Shown: positions 33,690 through 43,328, counted from the first letter of the stretch. The stretch: DNA of 64,000 bases from CBDFJH01 sp965198095 (GCA_965198095.1 OZ240239.1:682001-746000), one strand, 5' to 3'. Made by a program: numbers and translations. Notes: generated from the sequence alone by a model not told the origin.

Positions 33690-34622
33690 TCACAGAACTT
33701 CCATCACTCGGTCAAGTCTTCTGTGAATTTCCTCTGTTTCCGCAAGCTTGAGACTTGCGTCCGCCCAAGAAGGAAACTTGGGCCGCCGGAAGGCCTCAAC
33801 GAGAGCATACAGCGGGGCCAATAGGTCGTCCAAGGTTTTCTCCCTGGGATCGGTCTTACCGTATGTAGACCAGAATGCATCCGCAGCATCCGGTCCAAGA
33901 GCGCCGGTCGCGTTTCGGCAGTCCGAATAACGCAATCCCAGCCCCAGAAGGTGATAGTCAAATACAACGGCCCTGATGGGCTTCTCGTTCCGAGACAGGG
34001 CCAAATTGGTCCAATGGAAATCATTGTAAGTTACAGTTTCACCAAGAGTCATCGCGGCCTTCTTGATTCTTTCGATGTTGTCGGCAAGAGCCTCCCACCT
34101 GGACTGATCTGAGCCCCTGACCTTCTTGGCCGTCTCCAGGATCGACTCATCAGTCAATTCGTCGGTCTCACGCCACAAGCATGAAGGCTCATTCTCATCC
34201 CGCATCAATCTCGAGCCCGCATCGTGAAGCGCTCGATACCAGGCCGCAAGAGTAACGCCGACTTCAGCCTTCCCAACATCGTTCTCACCGGCAAGCCTGA
34301 AACGTCTGCTGACTTCGAGATCCTCGAGAAGAAGCGCATCATTCGTTCTTGCCATGACGCAGAGGGTGGGAACGCCAAGATCCCCGAGGAGAGCATAAGC
34401 CCCGACTTCCCTTGAGGCATCCGGATCTCCGAATAGTTTCAGTACGTAAGAGGAACGGTCAAGAGCGATCCGAAGGAGGCGATTGCCATGCCTCTCCCGG
34501 ATTGGCTCGACCTGCTCCAGATGAGCGGTATCGATCCCCATCTTTGTCAGGGTAGCGCACACACGGTCGGCGGATTCCATCACGTCGTCGCTCGGAGGGT
34601 TGAATGCGCTCCCATATATCAA
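33690..34622 (-). CDS. Aminoglycoside/choline-kinase-type phosphotransferase (APH family)
   Basis: The 310-residue protein keeps the APH fold: SSYVLKLFGDPDASREVGAY (ATP Lys and Glu), LLEDLEVSRRF (hinge), the Brenner-like catalytic loop VTYNDFHWTNLALSRNEKPI with catalytic Asp and Asn, and AVVFDYHLLGLGLRYSDCRN with the metal Asp. APH-type kinases in cassettes include antibiotic-resistance enzymes and sugar/choline kinases. No resistance phenotype can be inferred. MESADRV at about 34580 is an alternative start. Confidence 0.82.
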   Translation of the reverse strand: MIYGSAFNPPSDDVMESADRVCATLTKMGIDTAHLEQVEPIRERHGNRLLRIALDRSSYVLKLFGDPDASREVGAYALLGDLGVPTLCVMARTNDALLLEDLEVSRRFRLAGENDVGKAEVGVTLAAWYRALHDAGSRLMRDENEPSCLWRETDELTDESILETAKKVRGSDQSRWEALADNIERIKKAAMTLGETVTYNDFHWTNLALSRNEKPIRAVVFDYHLLGLGLRYSDCRNATGALGPDAADAFWSTYGKTDPREKTLDDLLAPLYALVEAFRRPKFPSWADASLKLAETEEIHRRLDRVMEVL

Positions 34623-34645
34623 CTCAGCTGTGGGTCCTGCATTGC

Positions 34646-34727
34646 AGTTAACCTTTCATCATGCCCCCGAATCGCGAAGCGGTCGAGGAGAGACGGCGTA
34701 CGGTCAAGCGGGCACGGCTCGTTTCAC
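34646..34727 (-). repeat. attC-like site
   Basis: AGTTAACCTTTCATCATGCCCC at the left and AGCGGGCACGGCTCGTTTCAC at the right; TGCCC pairs with GGGCA. GTTAAC and GTTTCAC provide the cores. It lies between the APH-like gene and the beta-lactamase-like gene. Confidence 0.55.
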
Positions 34728-34807
34728 TGTCCGGACGATATTTCAGAACGCTTGTGTCGCGACAGATGTTAAGCGACCTGCAAACCGCGACACGTCTGCT
34801 GAACAGC

Positions 34808-35911
34808 CTACCGTAGCCCCAGATCCTCATAGATGGCACTGTTCGTCTCTCTATTGCGGACTTGATGAGCATCTTCGCCCGGTGTTCCGTTGAAAACGCA
34901 CACGACAACCAAGCTCACATCGGGATCCACGAAGGCGATCGACGACTGATAGCCCGCATTGCCGAAGGCACGGGGAGAAGCGTAGCGCCCAAACCCGTAG
35001 GGAACCGACTCTTGCCCATAGATGTTCGAATTGACATAGAACCCCAGTCCCATGTCCACAATATGACCGAATACTTCGTCCTTCATACCGGTTCGCTGGC
35101 GGCTTGTAATCGCTTCAACGGTCTGGGGAAGAAGAAGCCTCTTCCCTTTGAAACGGCCTTTCCCGAGCAACATCTCGTAGAAGAAACCCAATTCCCTTGC
35201 GGGCCCCCTTCCACTGCCACCCGGCACGCATTGGCTGATCGTTCTTTGCAAATCGATGCTGTAGTGCGACGGCTCGGGCGCTCCGGCAGCGGTATCGTAC
35301 ATCAATCCGATCTGATCCTTCTTCGACCGATACGTCGATGAATCCATCGAGAGGTAGCAGTTCGACATATTGAGCGAACCGAAAATCTCCTGATGGACGT
35401 AACGATCGAAGGCCATGCCACGCTTCCGTGAAACGACCTCGCCGAGCACAAACCAGGCATTCGCCACATCGTATCGTGCTTGCCTCCCTGGCAACCAGTC
35501 GTCCCGCAAGGGTGCATCCCATATCTTGGCGACGATTTCTTCCCACGAAGATTCCGACCAAGCGACATCGACAGGTCCGATCCCGGCGGTATGTGTCAAC
35601 AGATGCCGAAACGTCAAACGCTCTTTCCCACCGGCCCCAAAATCCGGCAGGTGGGAGCAGACAGGATCGTCAATTTCGATTTCACCCTTCTCCCACATCT
35701 GGGCGACGGCAACCGCGGTGATGCCCTTCGTCAATGACATCCATACGGTTATCGTCCCGCTCGTCATCGGCTTGGTTCTCGTCGCGTTCCCGACAGCCAC
35801 GTCTGCAACGACGCTGCCTTCGCTGGACACGTAGAGCTGAGCACCCAAATGGAGCCCTTCTCTGACGCCTGCGTGAAGTCGATCAACGGTCCGTGTCAGC
35901 GATTCTTCCAT
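34808..35911 (-). CDS. Beta-lactamase class C-like serine hydrolase
   Basis: The 367-residue protein has SxxK in ITVWMSLTKGITAVAVAQMW, the YxN motif in RYDVANAWFVLGEVV, and the usual FRHLLTHTAGIG signature. These define the penicillin-binding/esterase B family. There is no signal peptide, so a cytoplasmic esterase or D-aminopeptidase-like role is likelier than beta-lactam resistance. ATG 35911 is followed at once by family-like sequence. Confidence 0.87.
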   Translation of the reverse strand: MEESLTRTVDRLHAGVREGLHLGAQLYVSSEGSVVADVAVGNATRTKPMTSGTITVWMSLTKGITAVAVAQMWEKGEIEIDDPVCSHLPDFGAGGKERLTFRHLLTHTAGIGPVDVAWSESSWEEIVAKIWDAPLRDDWLPGRQARYDVANAWFVLGEVVSRKRGMAFDRYVHQEIFGSLNMSNCYLSMDSSTYRSKKDQIGLMYDTAAGAPEPSHYSIDLQRTISQCVPGGSGRGPARELGFFYEMLLGKGRFKGKRLLLPQTVEAITSRQRTGMKDEVFGHIVDMGLGFYVNSNIYGQESVPYGFGRYASPRAFGNAGYQSSIAFVDPDVSLVVVCVFNGTPGEDAHQVRNRETNSAIYEDLGLR

Positions 35912-36046
35912 CCGTTGTCTCCATCTCTCACCAGGCCAAATCCGAGAAAAGAACTGAACGCTGTGCCGGTCGGGTGCAGGACATTCGCGCCCCGGCCATA
36001 GTCGCGAACCCGTCAGACGATCGACCAGGCACTTTGCCTCAATAGA

Positions 36047-36733
36047 TCATATGATTTGATCGGCGACCCCACGCAGAATCTCTGCCATGTCCTCTGGATC
36101 ATTGAGCATGTGAAAATGGGTCGAGTCTCGCCTTTCCAGCACCCAACCCAAGCGCTTGGCTTCCAAGTAAGGCTCGGAGTATGGAGCTGAGAGTAAGACG
36201 TATGCAGTCCGGGAGCCATCGCAAGGCGGATCCAGGGGCATCGGTTCCTCGTAGACTTTAATAGGGGTCGGGCGCAGCTCGCTGGAGAACTGTTTGCGCA
36301 ACCCGTCGTCGACGATGAGCCCGGAAAGGTTTCTCTCCGTCCACGTTGCAGGGAGACGATCGTCGACTGCCTGAGTTCACCATCTGTCAGCCAGTCCGTC
36401 TGGAAAGAGATCGAATCTACTTCGTCCCTTACGCGGCAAGCCCGAGTCCACAAACACGAGTCGGCTACGATTTCCCAGTGACTTCCCCAGTAAAGGTAGC
36501 AGGGCGCCCGCACCACTGTGTCCGACAACCACGTGGGGCCCGTCCACGCTGTCGGGAATCTGGTCGAGTACTTGCCTCCGATGATGTTCGAGGTACGACG
36601 TATCCGGAGTGGCGGGATTCGACAGTCTCGGAACGACAACTCGATTGCCCGAGGCAGCCAATCTACCGGAAGCTGGTCTCCAGGTCATGGGACCCACCAA
36701 AGGGCTGTGAATCAATAGGAATGTAAAGGCCAT
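36047..36733 (-). pseudogene. Alpha/beta hydrolase with one in-frame TGA
   Basis: From ATG 36733 the frame reads MAFTFLLIHSPLVGPMTWRP, then VVVGHSGAGALLPLLGKSLG (nucleophile elbow), LVFVDSGLPRKG and GLADRW. After TGA (36377-36379) it stays in the same frame with TQAVDDRLPATWTERNLSG, LRKQFSSELRPTP and the acid/His end RDSTHFHMLNDPEDMAEIL. So 229 codons of a small esterase-like hydrolase are kept apart from one stop. A CGA-to-TGA or TGG-to-TGA transition would explain it. There is no sign of a SECIS-like structure. Confidence 0.78.
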
Positions 36734-36766
36734 ACTCGTATCACGCCACGCCGATATATGGCCGCT

Positions 36767-37204
36767 CTACCCGTATTCTGACAGGTCCTTGGTATACATG
36801 ATGGCGTCTTCCCCTTGGCCCGGACCATACAGTCCCTTCACCTCCGCTGCCACTTCGAAACCACGCGCTTCGTAGAATCCCCGACCCGCCTGATTCCGGG
36901 TTTCGCAGAACAAGTAGACCCGCCAAGGTCTGTAACCGAGCTCGACACGGTGAAGGAAATCGCGCATGTCCTGAAGCGCAGCGTCGAGAAGCTGCGTGGC
37001 CCAGCCCTTCCTGCGATCACTTTCGGAAAACACTCCGAGTTCCTTGATTTCGAACAGGGCATTCCAGCGACTGGCCAGTCGCCACACCAACTCCGCTCGG
37101 ATCTCTCCTGCCTCATCAATCAGGCGGATAGCGCGATAGCCTTCAAGATAGTCACGGTACTGGTCCGGCATGTGCTCAGTTGCGTGGACAATATCAACCT
37201 TCAA
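36767..37204 (-). CDS. GNAT-family N-acetyltransferase
   Basis: The 145-residue protein has EIRAELVWRLASRWNALFEI KELGVF, then RRKGWATQLLDAALQDMRDF as acetyl-CoA loop and helix, and FCETRNQAGRGFYEARGFEV. This is a complete small GNAT. The region upstream (37205-37268) contains TCAACCGCGCACC / GGTGTCGCAGG, possibly a degenerate attC. Confidence 0.87.
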   Translation of the reverse strand: MKVDIVHATEHMPDQYRDYLEGYRAIRLIDEAGEIRAELVWRLASRWNALFEIKELGVFSESDRRKGWATQLLDAALQDMRDFLHRVELGYRPWRVYLFCETRNQAGRGFYEARGFEVAAEVKGLYGPGQGEDAIMYTKDLSEYG

Positions 37205-37268
37205 CCGCGCACCTCCTCGGGTGTCGCAGGTTTCGAGGCCTCAGACATCCAGTGTCCCTATTCAGATA

Positions 37269-37595
37269 TCAGCCGGGGCAATCGCCCCCGGGTGGGCCCC
37301 AGAACACGACCCACAAACGAAAATCACCAGAAAACTCCTCGAAGCGATGCGGTTCGCCGGCCGCCACGAACACCGCGTCACCCGGCTCGCAGGAGGTCCT
37401 TTCTTCACCGTGAACAAATACGCCGGATCCTGTTTGCACGAAATAGCCTAGCCGCATAGCACATAAGGTTCGTCGCCGGACCCCGTTGGGATCGAGGTCT
37501 TGTTCATCGTGTCCGGCGTCGGTTGAGGGTCCTTTCCCTTTCTGGACCCGCGGCAAGAAGCCGGAAGCCGCATCGTTCGGCCTGCCGAGAGTCAA
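37269..37595 (-). pseudogene. Cupin-domain protein, 5'-truncated
   Basis: Only residues from about 47 on are family-like: RLGYFVQTGSGVFVHGEERT, then CEPGDAVFVAAGEPHRFEEF SGDFRLWVVFWGP, the second half of a cupin_2 barrel with the metal-type His in PHRF. The first 45 codons (ATG 37595 on) are basic, unlike cupins, and look like junction sequence. The first cupin motif is missing, so function is doubtful. Confidence 0.6.
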
Positions 37596-37646
37596 CGGTC
37601 GGACTCAGACCTGCGGCCATACCGGACGTGTCGTCCTATGAGATCG

Positions 37647-38698
37647 TCACGGTCCGACTGGACAGAACGCCAGCTTCCTCCCTCGATATTGGGATCCGAA
37701 TAACGGGATGACAACTGCGAGCATCGCCGCCGATGTCGTGATGCCCCACCTTACCGAAAACCGCTTGGCGATCACACCCGCCGGCGGGCCCCCGGCGATC
37801 TGATGTCTCCAAGATGCCAAATACCTGACTTCATCATAAGCTCTTGAGGTCGGCAAGGTGATCGGCCCACGCCCTGTCGGTATCTCGAACACGAACGCTG
37901 TTACCGCCTCCAGGCCGCATCGTACGGTCTCTTTAAGCGGGAGCTCGTAATCCCGCAGCAGGTGCGGAGCCGATCGTATCCCTCGCTCGACAGGCCGAAG
38001 ACGAACGATATCGCGAGGATCAGCAGCAGGTAGTGCTCGCCCCGAACGTGCCGGACGGATGTCGAAATCGTCTTGCGCATCGATGTCCAGGTCTCTCGCT
38101 GTCCGGGTGGCGCGGGTTTGAATCCGCGCTCGCGCATGATGAGACTGAGGGCAGCCGCAAACAGGACGAGTCCGCTACCCCCTATCAGAATCGACACGGA
38201 CAGATCGTACCATCCGAGGGCGACGCCGAGAGGAATCCCAATGATCGACCCCACGCTTGACGCCTGCGAAGCACGAAGAAAGACCTCGCCGACGGAATTG
38301 TCGTTGCCGTGTTCGGCAATCAGCTCATCGACGAGCCAGGCCTCATACGCGCCACTCATGAACGTGCCACCGATCCCGCAGATCACGGTGCTGACGGCGA
38401 CGGCCCAAAACAGGGGAATCCATCCCATCAGCAGAAGCCCGAGCCCGTTCAGCAGATAACCCAGAATAACCGAAAGACGCCGGCTCTTGAGGTCGGCAAC
38501 CACGCCTGTCGGTATCTCGAACACGAACGCTGTTACCTCCAGCATCGTACCGATCAGCACGAGTTGGAGCGGATCGAGTTTCACCACATCGACCTGGTAC
38601 ACCATCCCTACTGTGAGCGCAGTGGAAAAGAGAATCGATGTACTGAACGAGCTCAGAATATAGATGGTTTTCGCTTGCATCCAACTGCAGCCGGGCAT
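37647..38698 (-). pseudogene. MFS transporter, frameshifted and internally rearranged
   Basis: The first 245 codons (MQAKTIYILSSFSTSILFST at 38680, or MPGCSW at 38698) give transmembrane helices and EVTAFVFEIPTGVVADLKSR, the MFS loop 2-3 motif. A frameshift near 37965 moves SEGYDRL into another frame, HLLRDYELPLKETV. This is followed by a second, degraded copy of VTA FVFEIPTG (37873-37905 repeats 38505-38537) and a short tail. The C-terminal six helices are mostly absent. The gene cannot make a full transporter. Confidence 0.75.
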
Positions 38699-38730
38699 TT
38701 AACGCGACTCCTGTTTTTCCCCTGCCTTTC

Positions 38731-39259
38731 TCAAATCCACTTCCTTTTCGACACGCAGTCTAGAATCCGTTTTGCACACTCAGACGCATTGGAGTCGGAA
38801 GTATCCACCTCGAAGTCATACTTCTCTCCATCGTAGAGATCCTGAAACTGCTCGCGCGCCCAACCCTGCTTTCGATCGGTTGCTGCCCTCCTCTCGTCTT
38901 TCAAGTTCGTCCAAGTCGCAGTGCACCCCCACATAGAGCAACCGAAATTGACCATACAGGTACAGCGCGTGCCGGACGCCGTCGGAGTCCCTGTAAGGCA
39001 GAACGCCCTCTACGATGAGATCGAATCCCTCTTCTGCATACACCGCGATCGATCTGCGAAGAGCTCGCGACAAGGCTTTCAGCCTTTGGGGATCGTTGGG
39101 AGGCCACGGTTCGGGCGGGTGAGGAACGAACTGGTCCGCCTCGACGTGCAGAACTGGATGATCAGGGGACGACAGCAGCTTCTGCAGTTCAACGGCGACA
39201 GCGGTCTTGCCGGAGCACGATGTTCCGCTCAGGAGTACAACCACGGGTCGGTCGATCAT
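38731..39259 (-). pseudogene. Chloramphenicol phosphotransferase-like P-loop kinase with frameshift
   Basis: ATG 39259 after GGAGGACTA gives MIDRPVVVLLSGTSCSGKTA (Walker A GTSCSGKT), LHVEADQFVPHPP, DLIVEGVLPYRDSDGVRHAL and LLYVGVHCDLDELERR. At about 38885 the frame shifts, and the next frame continues AATDRKQGWAREQFQDLYDG, EKYDFEVDTSDSNASECAKR and a stop at 38731. The pieces match CPT-type kinases, about 175 residues. One inserted or lost base would restore it, so a sequencing error is possible. Confidence 0.72.
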
Positions 39260-39330
39260 TAGTCCTCCAGGATTCCTCATTTGCTCTTCCAACCACGAGA
39301 ACTTGCCCACGGAACGATATAACGGCTTGT

Positions 39331-39411
39331 ATCTAACGTGCTTTGTGTGTGCGAACCTGCGTAGCAGGTCTTCAGCGAGGGGCGAATGTCCCGAACCGCA
39401 CATACGATGTC
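39331..39411 (-). repeat. attC-like site
   Basis: ATCTAACGTGCTTTGTGTGTGC and GAACCGCACATACGATGTC form arms (TGTGTGC/GCACATA), with a TCTAAC core at the left. The core at the right is GTC rather than GTT. The loop has GAACCTGCGTAGCAGG, a secondary hairpin. Confidence 0.55.
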
Positions 39412-39431
39412 AGGTGCTCCGCAGACCCCGC

Positions 39432-40667
39432 TCATGGTTCTCTGTCTTCTATGCTAACAACAGACGGAATCATCCGAGCAGATGTTCCTAGAAGGAGGGT
39501 AAGTATTCCACCTGCCAAGAACCAGGGCTGCGGGCCAAAGACATCGGTTACCGGACCGATCACGATGAGCCCAAGCATCGTTGTAGACTGCGTTACGCTC
39601 TCAATGGCACCAAATACGCGGCCTTGTACAATCGGATCGACATTGGCCTGAAGGAGTGCCCGGAGAGGCGCGTTGATAAGCGAGCTGCCAACGCCGCTCA
39701 ATGCTATTCCGGTGACCGCGAACGCAAAGGCGTTAAAAGGGGCCATACCTACGCATACTGTCCCAATGCCATACACGATCCAGCCAAGAATCGTTGTCAT
39801 GATCCGGCGGCGGAATCCGCCCCAAGTCCCGACTACAATGCCGCCCAGGACAATCCCCACTCCCCACGCAGAGTTAAACCAACCAAGCTCGGTAGCGCCT
39901 CCGTTGAAGTGGTCAGTGATCAGGAGTGGCGAGATGGTCAGCATCGTGTTCCCAAAGAAATTCAATACGGCAGCAATCAAGAGTAGGCACCTAAGACCCG
40001 GCCACCTCCACAAGTAACGCAGTCCTTCCAACAGATCAGCCCAGATCCAAAACCCGTGGCTTGTTTGCTTCACTCCTTGTGGTTGTGGAATTAGAATGAA
40101 GATGAGGGGGCCGATAGCCAGGCCCGCAGTCAAGACATCGACTGCCAATATGAGATGCATCTCGAACATCGCCAGCGCCAGTGCTCCAAGGGGAGGCCCT
40201 CCCATACTGAGTACTCCATACAGGGTTTGGTTCGTTCCCTGGATTCTGGCGAGATGTCTTTCGGGAACCATCAGAGGCGTGGAAGTTATCATCGCCAAAC
40301 TCTGGAATGCACGGCCAACACCGGTAAGAAAGTTCACTACGTAGATGTGCCAGATCTCGATAAAGCCCAACCAGAAAAGACAAGCAAGGCCTGCCATTGC
40401 CGCGGCAACAAGCGTGTCCGAGACTATCATTACAATTCGACGGTTCCATCTGTCTGTCAGCGTGCCAACAACAGGAGCCAACAATACGCCTGGCAGAAAG
40501 GCAACAAGAACTGACGTCGCGAGAATTGTAGCAGATCCTGTCTTCTCCGTAAGCCACCAGACCAGGGCAAACTGTGCAACGCGAGTCCCGAGAGACGACA
40601 GCGTTTGTCCAGTCCATATCGTAAAGAAGCAGCCAGCCCATGTCCCGTCCCTGTTGAGACGAATCAA
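39432..40667 (-). CDS. MFS transporter, MefA/EntS-like drug or siderophore efflux type
   Basis: The 411-residue protein has twelve predicted hydrophobic segments. It starts FTIWTGQTLSSLGTRVAQFA LVWWL, followed by the loop 2-3 motif VGTLTDRWNRRIVMIVSD and, in the second half, VTGIALSGVGSSLINAPLRA and QGRVFGAIESVTQSTTMLGL. These are characteristic of the macrolide-efflux/enterobactin-exporter branch. It looks complete and stands next to a CPT-like gene, but resistance should not be inferred from family membership alone. Confidence 0.88.
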   Translation of the reverse strand: MIRLNRDGTWAGCFFTIWTGQTLSSLGTRVAQFALVWWLTEKTGSATILATSVLVAFLPGVLLAPVVGTLTDRWNRRIVMIVSDTLVAAAMAGLACLFWLGFIEIWHIYVVNFLTGVGRAFQSLAMITSTPLMVPERHLARIQGTNQTLYGVLSMGGPPLGALALAMFEMHLILAVDVLTAGLAIGPLIFILIPQPQGVKQTSHGFWIWADLLEGLRYLWRWPGLRCLLLIAAVLNFFGNTMLTISPLLITDHFNGGATELGWFNSAWGVGIVLGGIVVGTWGGFRRRIMTTILGWIVYGIGTVCVGMAPFNAFAFAVTGIALSGVGSSLINAPLRALLQANVDPIVQGRVFGAIESVTQSTTMLGLIVIGPVTDVFGPQPWFLAGGILTLLLGTSARMIPSVVSIEDREP

Positions 40668-40822
40668 TCATCTCTCCTTTATACTATGTAGATATGGATT
40701 CCATGCATAGCACCTTGTATCTTGAAAATATGGGATGTTTGTGACTTATCTTGCCTCGATGAGAACCGCTGGGGAGGCCGGATGGCACAGCGCAACACCG
40801 AGCTGCTATGCGTTGGTGCGTT

Positions 40823-41473
40823 CTACCGTGTTCCAATCCTGGACGGATCGAATCGGAGCACATCACAAAATCCGAATGACCGCCTGGCACACACTTCGAG
40901 AAAATCCTCCCCGGAAGTCAGCGACGTCAGGGCCTGTAGAACACCTGTATGCGTAACGACCAGCGCGTTTCCGGTTTCGGCGAAACTGCCAATCTCTTGC
41001 AGGCCAACCGTCACCCTGTCGAGAAAGTCGACGGCGGACTCGGCCCCTGGAATCAGATCGGGATTCACGTGACCCGATTCTTTGTCAATGCATTCAGGAA
41101 ACCGCTCTGCCTGTTGCTTGCGTGTCAGTCCCTGAAGGGTACCCTCGCATCTCTCAGCGAGATGATCTGACTGACGCAGGTTTGGAATGCCTAAGTGCCG
41201 GGACAGGATTTCTGCCGTCTGGACGGCCCGACCGAGGGGCGAGGAGAGAATGATGCCAAAATTCTCAAATTCCAGCTTTCCCGCAAGTTCGTCTACTTGC
41301 CTGATGCCGGTATCGGTTAACGGAGAATCCAGTTGGCCTTGAGTTCGGCCTTGCCGCTTCCACATCGTCTCGCCATGCCTGACACACACGATGGCATTTT
41401 CGGCCGGCACGGCGGATGGGGGCACAGGCATCTCCAAACCAAGTCTCAGTCGAGAAATCAATCCAGTCCGCAC
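40823..41473 (-). CDS. Histidine phosphatase (phosphoglycerate mutase-like)
   Basis: The catalytic RHG motif is in AIVCVRHGETMWKRQGRTQG, followed by DSPLTDTGIRQVDELAGKL, IILSSPLGRAVQTAEILSRH, the acidic AERCEGTLQGLT, and NALVVTHTGVLQALTSL with the second His. The family is cofactor-independent of metal, and includes alpha-ribazole phosphatase and acid phosphatases. ATG 41473 gives 216 residues; ATG 41431 (MPVPPSAV) is an alternative. The gene begins 5 bp from an attC core, as expected for a cassette. Confidence 0.88.
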   Translation of the reverse strand: MRTGLISRLRLGLEMPVPPSAVPAENAIVCVRHGETMWKRQGRTQGQLDSPLTDTGIRQVDELAGKLEFENFGIILSSPLGRAVQTAEILSRHLGIPNLRQSDHLAERCEGTLQGLTRKQQAERFPECIDKESGHVNPDLIPGAESAVDFLDRVTVGLQEIGSFAETGNALVVTHTGVLQALTSLTSGEDFLEVCARRSFGFCDVLRFDPSRIGTR

Positions 41474-41477
41474 TTAC

Positions 41478-41566
41478 GCATAACGTTCAAGAGTGCCCGA
41501 ACCGGCCGCAGGCAGGTTGCGTCGAAGGGAGCGCAGCGACCGCAGCCGCGCACGGACGTGTTAGCC
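41478..41566 (-). repeat. attC-like site, well formed
   Basis: GCATAACGTTCAAGAGTGCCCG at the left and CGCGCACGGACGTGTTAGCC at the right give AAC and GTT cores with complementary GTGC/GCAC arms over 89 bp. The middle contains a GC-rich palindrome. GCACGGACGTGTTA is shared almost exactly with the site at 43329-43388. Confidence 0.72.
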
Positions 41567-41730
41567 GGTCGTGCCGTCTTCGGGTATCGGTAAAGTCATA
41601 ACGAGGCGGACATGACCTTCTTTTGTCTTTGCTGATTTTTGACCTCCAAAAACTTCGAGAATAAAACAAATCGGCGGTGTCAATTCACACCACCGAGATG
41701 GAGAGTTGCCTTTCTCTATGAGCTACAGAC

Positions 41731-41976
41731 TCAGGCCGAAACTTTGACGATACCGTAGAGAAATTCCGGTGCGAAGTCTGCTTCATTCTCCCACATTATC
41801 GTATGCAGGTCAGGGTGAACTCGGAATTTCTTGAATTCTTCTTTCTCCTTCAACGGCTCAAAAGCGGGACCCCATAGTTCATTTTTCAACTCTACCTCTC
41901 CCTCCACGCCATCACTGAATTTGAGCCAGATCACATAGTCGCCTACATAGTGAGCTTCAATCACACGGGGTATCAT
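41731..41976 (-). CDS. DUF2442 protein
   Basis: The 81-residue protein (MIPRVIEAHYVGDYVIWLKF, then SDGVEGEVELKNELWGPAFEPL, VHPDLHTIMWENEADFAPEF) matches the DUF2442 family, usually encoded right after a DUF4160 gene as here (start overlaps the DUF4160 stop by 20 bp). The pair is suspected to be toxin-antitoxin-like, but that is unproven. It looks complete. Confidence 0.88.
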   Translation of the reverse strand: MIPRVIEAHYVGDYVIWLKFSDGVEGEVELKNELWGPAFEPLKEKEEFKKFRVHPDLHTIMWENEADFAPEFLYGIVKVSA

Positions 41977-42237
41977 CTTCCCACTCCAAAGGTGGAATTT
42001 TGTTCAACGGACGTCGCTGTTCTGGGAGTTCCCGATTCTCCATCAGTTCGCTTTGGTGCAGATCATACCATTTCAGAACATGCCTCAGAGGGCGTCTGGG
42101 AAATTGACCTGTCACAACGCCTGTCTCAATATCGACCGTGATGGCATATTCACCGTATGTGGCGTGAAAATGGGTGGTCCGTGCTCACGATGAAACATAC
42201 CAATCACGATCCCAAGAAATCGACTAATCTCCAGCAT
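41957..42237 (-). pseudogene. DUF4160 protein with one-base deletion
   Basis: ATG 42237 gives MLEISRFLGIVIGMFHREHG PP. The frame then shifts by loss of one C in a run of Cs, and continues as HFHATYGEYAITVDIETGVV, TGQFPRRPLRHVLKWYDLHQ and NKIPPLEWEDDTPCD to TGA 41957. Restoring one base gives GPPHFHATYG, the DUF4160 signature, and a normal 94-residue protein. It is either recent decay or a read error. The intact DUF2442 partner follows. Confidence 0.8.
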
Positions 42238-42419
42238 GATTATATTTTACAAGAAAGTTATAGGAAGATGAAACTGCTTAATCACTTGCCCTTCAAGGTA
42301 GGGCTGGGACTGGGGTTGTCTTTTGCCTCCTTTCCGACAAAAAATCAGACAAAATACGGCATGTCGGGTAACGTTTCGCCGTTATCTGACGTGGGTATAT
42401 CACGGATTGCCAGCCCCAA

Positions 42420-43223
42420 TTAGATCGAAGGTTCACGTGGCACCGCTTCCCACAGCCTCGACACATCCCGAACACCCCTGAGTTCAGGAAAATGAAGGGC
42501 CATGTTGTCGCCACATATCGATTGGATCATGTCGCTGATGTAGGTTGGATCCACGAAGGACTCGATTCGATCCGACCAGGTACTGCGGTTTAGATGCCCA
42601 CTGCCGACGTCGAGCGAATCCACTGGTATTCGCAGGAAGTCTGCCAATCGCTGATGCGTACGAGCCAACTCGTGAGTCCTTAACACAAGCCGTCGATCTG
42701 CTGGAATCGACCGAGTGCACTCGTCGATGTGTCGGTTCCAAACATGCAAGTAGGCCGCGATCGAAAAGAGCCCCTGGTTCGCAAGGGCTTGATCGTGACG
42801 CGAGTGTGGATGAAGTTCCGGTTTGAACCACCACTTGAGGAACGCCAAGACATCTGAGGGCACGTCGCGGCTGACGAGGTGGCCAATAATCGATTGCAGC
42901 CATGTATGGCAGTCGCGGACGAGAATGATGAACTTCGCGGCCGGGAAGAGATGCAACAAATGATCGATGATAAACTGGTTCGCCCACGCGACATCATACT
43001 CCAGGTTCAGCCGAGCATCACGCTGAAGGAGATACTCTCGGAAGGCGATGGTGGAGCGTTCACCCCGAGATTCGCGAAGTATCATGCCGAGCATTTCCTC
43101 ACGCTCAGGCTCATGAGCGGCTCGGTAGTTGGCTGAAAGCAGCCCAACGAGAGATGCCGTTCCAGATTTTGCCTGCCCGACACAAAACGCCTTCACCCGA
43201 ACGGGTCTGCGATTAACGGTCAT
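42420..43223 (-). CDS. P-loop sulfotransferase-family protein
   Basis: From ATG 43223 (MTVNRRPVRVKAFCVGQAKS) the protein is 267 residues. The 5'-phosphosulfate loop is VGQAKSGTASLVGLL and the 3'-phosphate motif is KFIILVRDCHTWLQSIIGHL (Arg, Ser). These are the two signatures of PAPS-dependent sulfotransferases. An acceptor cannot be predicted. There are no sulfate-activation genes nearby. Confidence 0.83.
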   Translation of the reverse strand: MTVNRRPVRVKAFCVGQAKSGTASLVGLLSANYRAAHEPEREEMLGMILRESRGERSTIAFREYLLQRDARLNLEYDVAWANQFIIDHLLHLFPAAKFIILVRDCHTWLQSIIGHLVSRDVPSDVLAFLKWWFKPELHPHSRHDQALANQGLFSIAAYLHVWNRHIDECTRSIPADRRLVLRTHELARTHQRLADFLRIPVDSLDVGSGHLNRSTWSDRIESFVDPTYISDMIQSICGDNMALHFPELRGVRDVSRLWEAVPREPSI

Positions 43224-43328
43224 GGTGTTCCCGAGAGCGTCCGGAAGCATCGAATGTCAGCTTCGGACAACATGACGTCGTATCCGCGGTTGATACGCCG
43301 AATTCAATCTCGATCCATCGCCCATATC

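Noticed and set aside
36377..36379. Selenocysteine TGA in the alpha/beta hydrolase
   Set aside because: The codon is not at a catalytic position of the fold and no bSECIS-like hairpin follows directly. A nonsense mutation is simpler.
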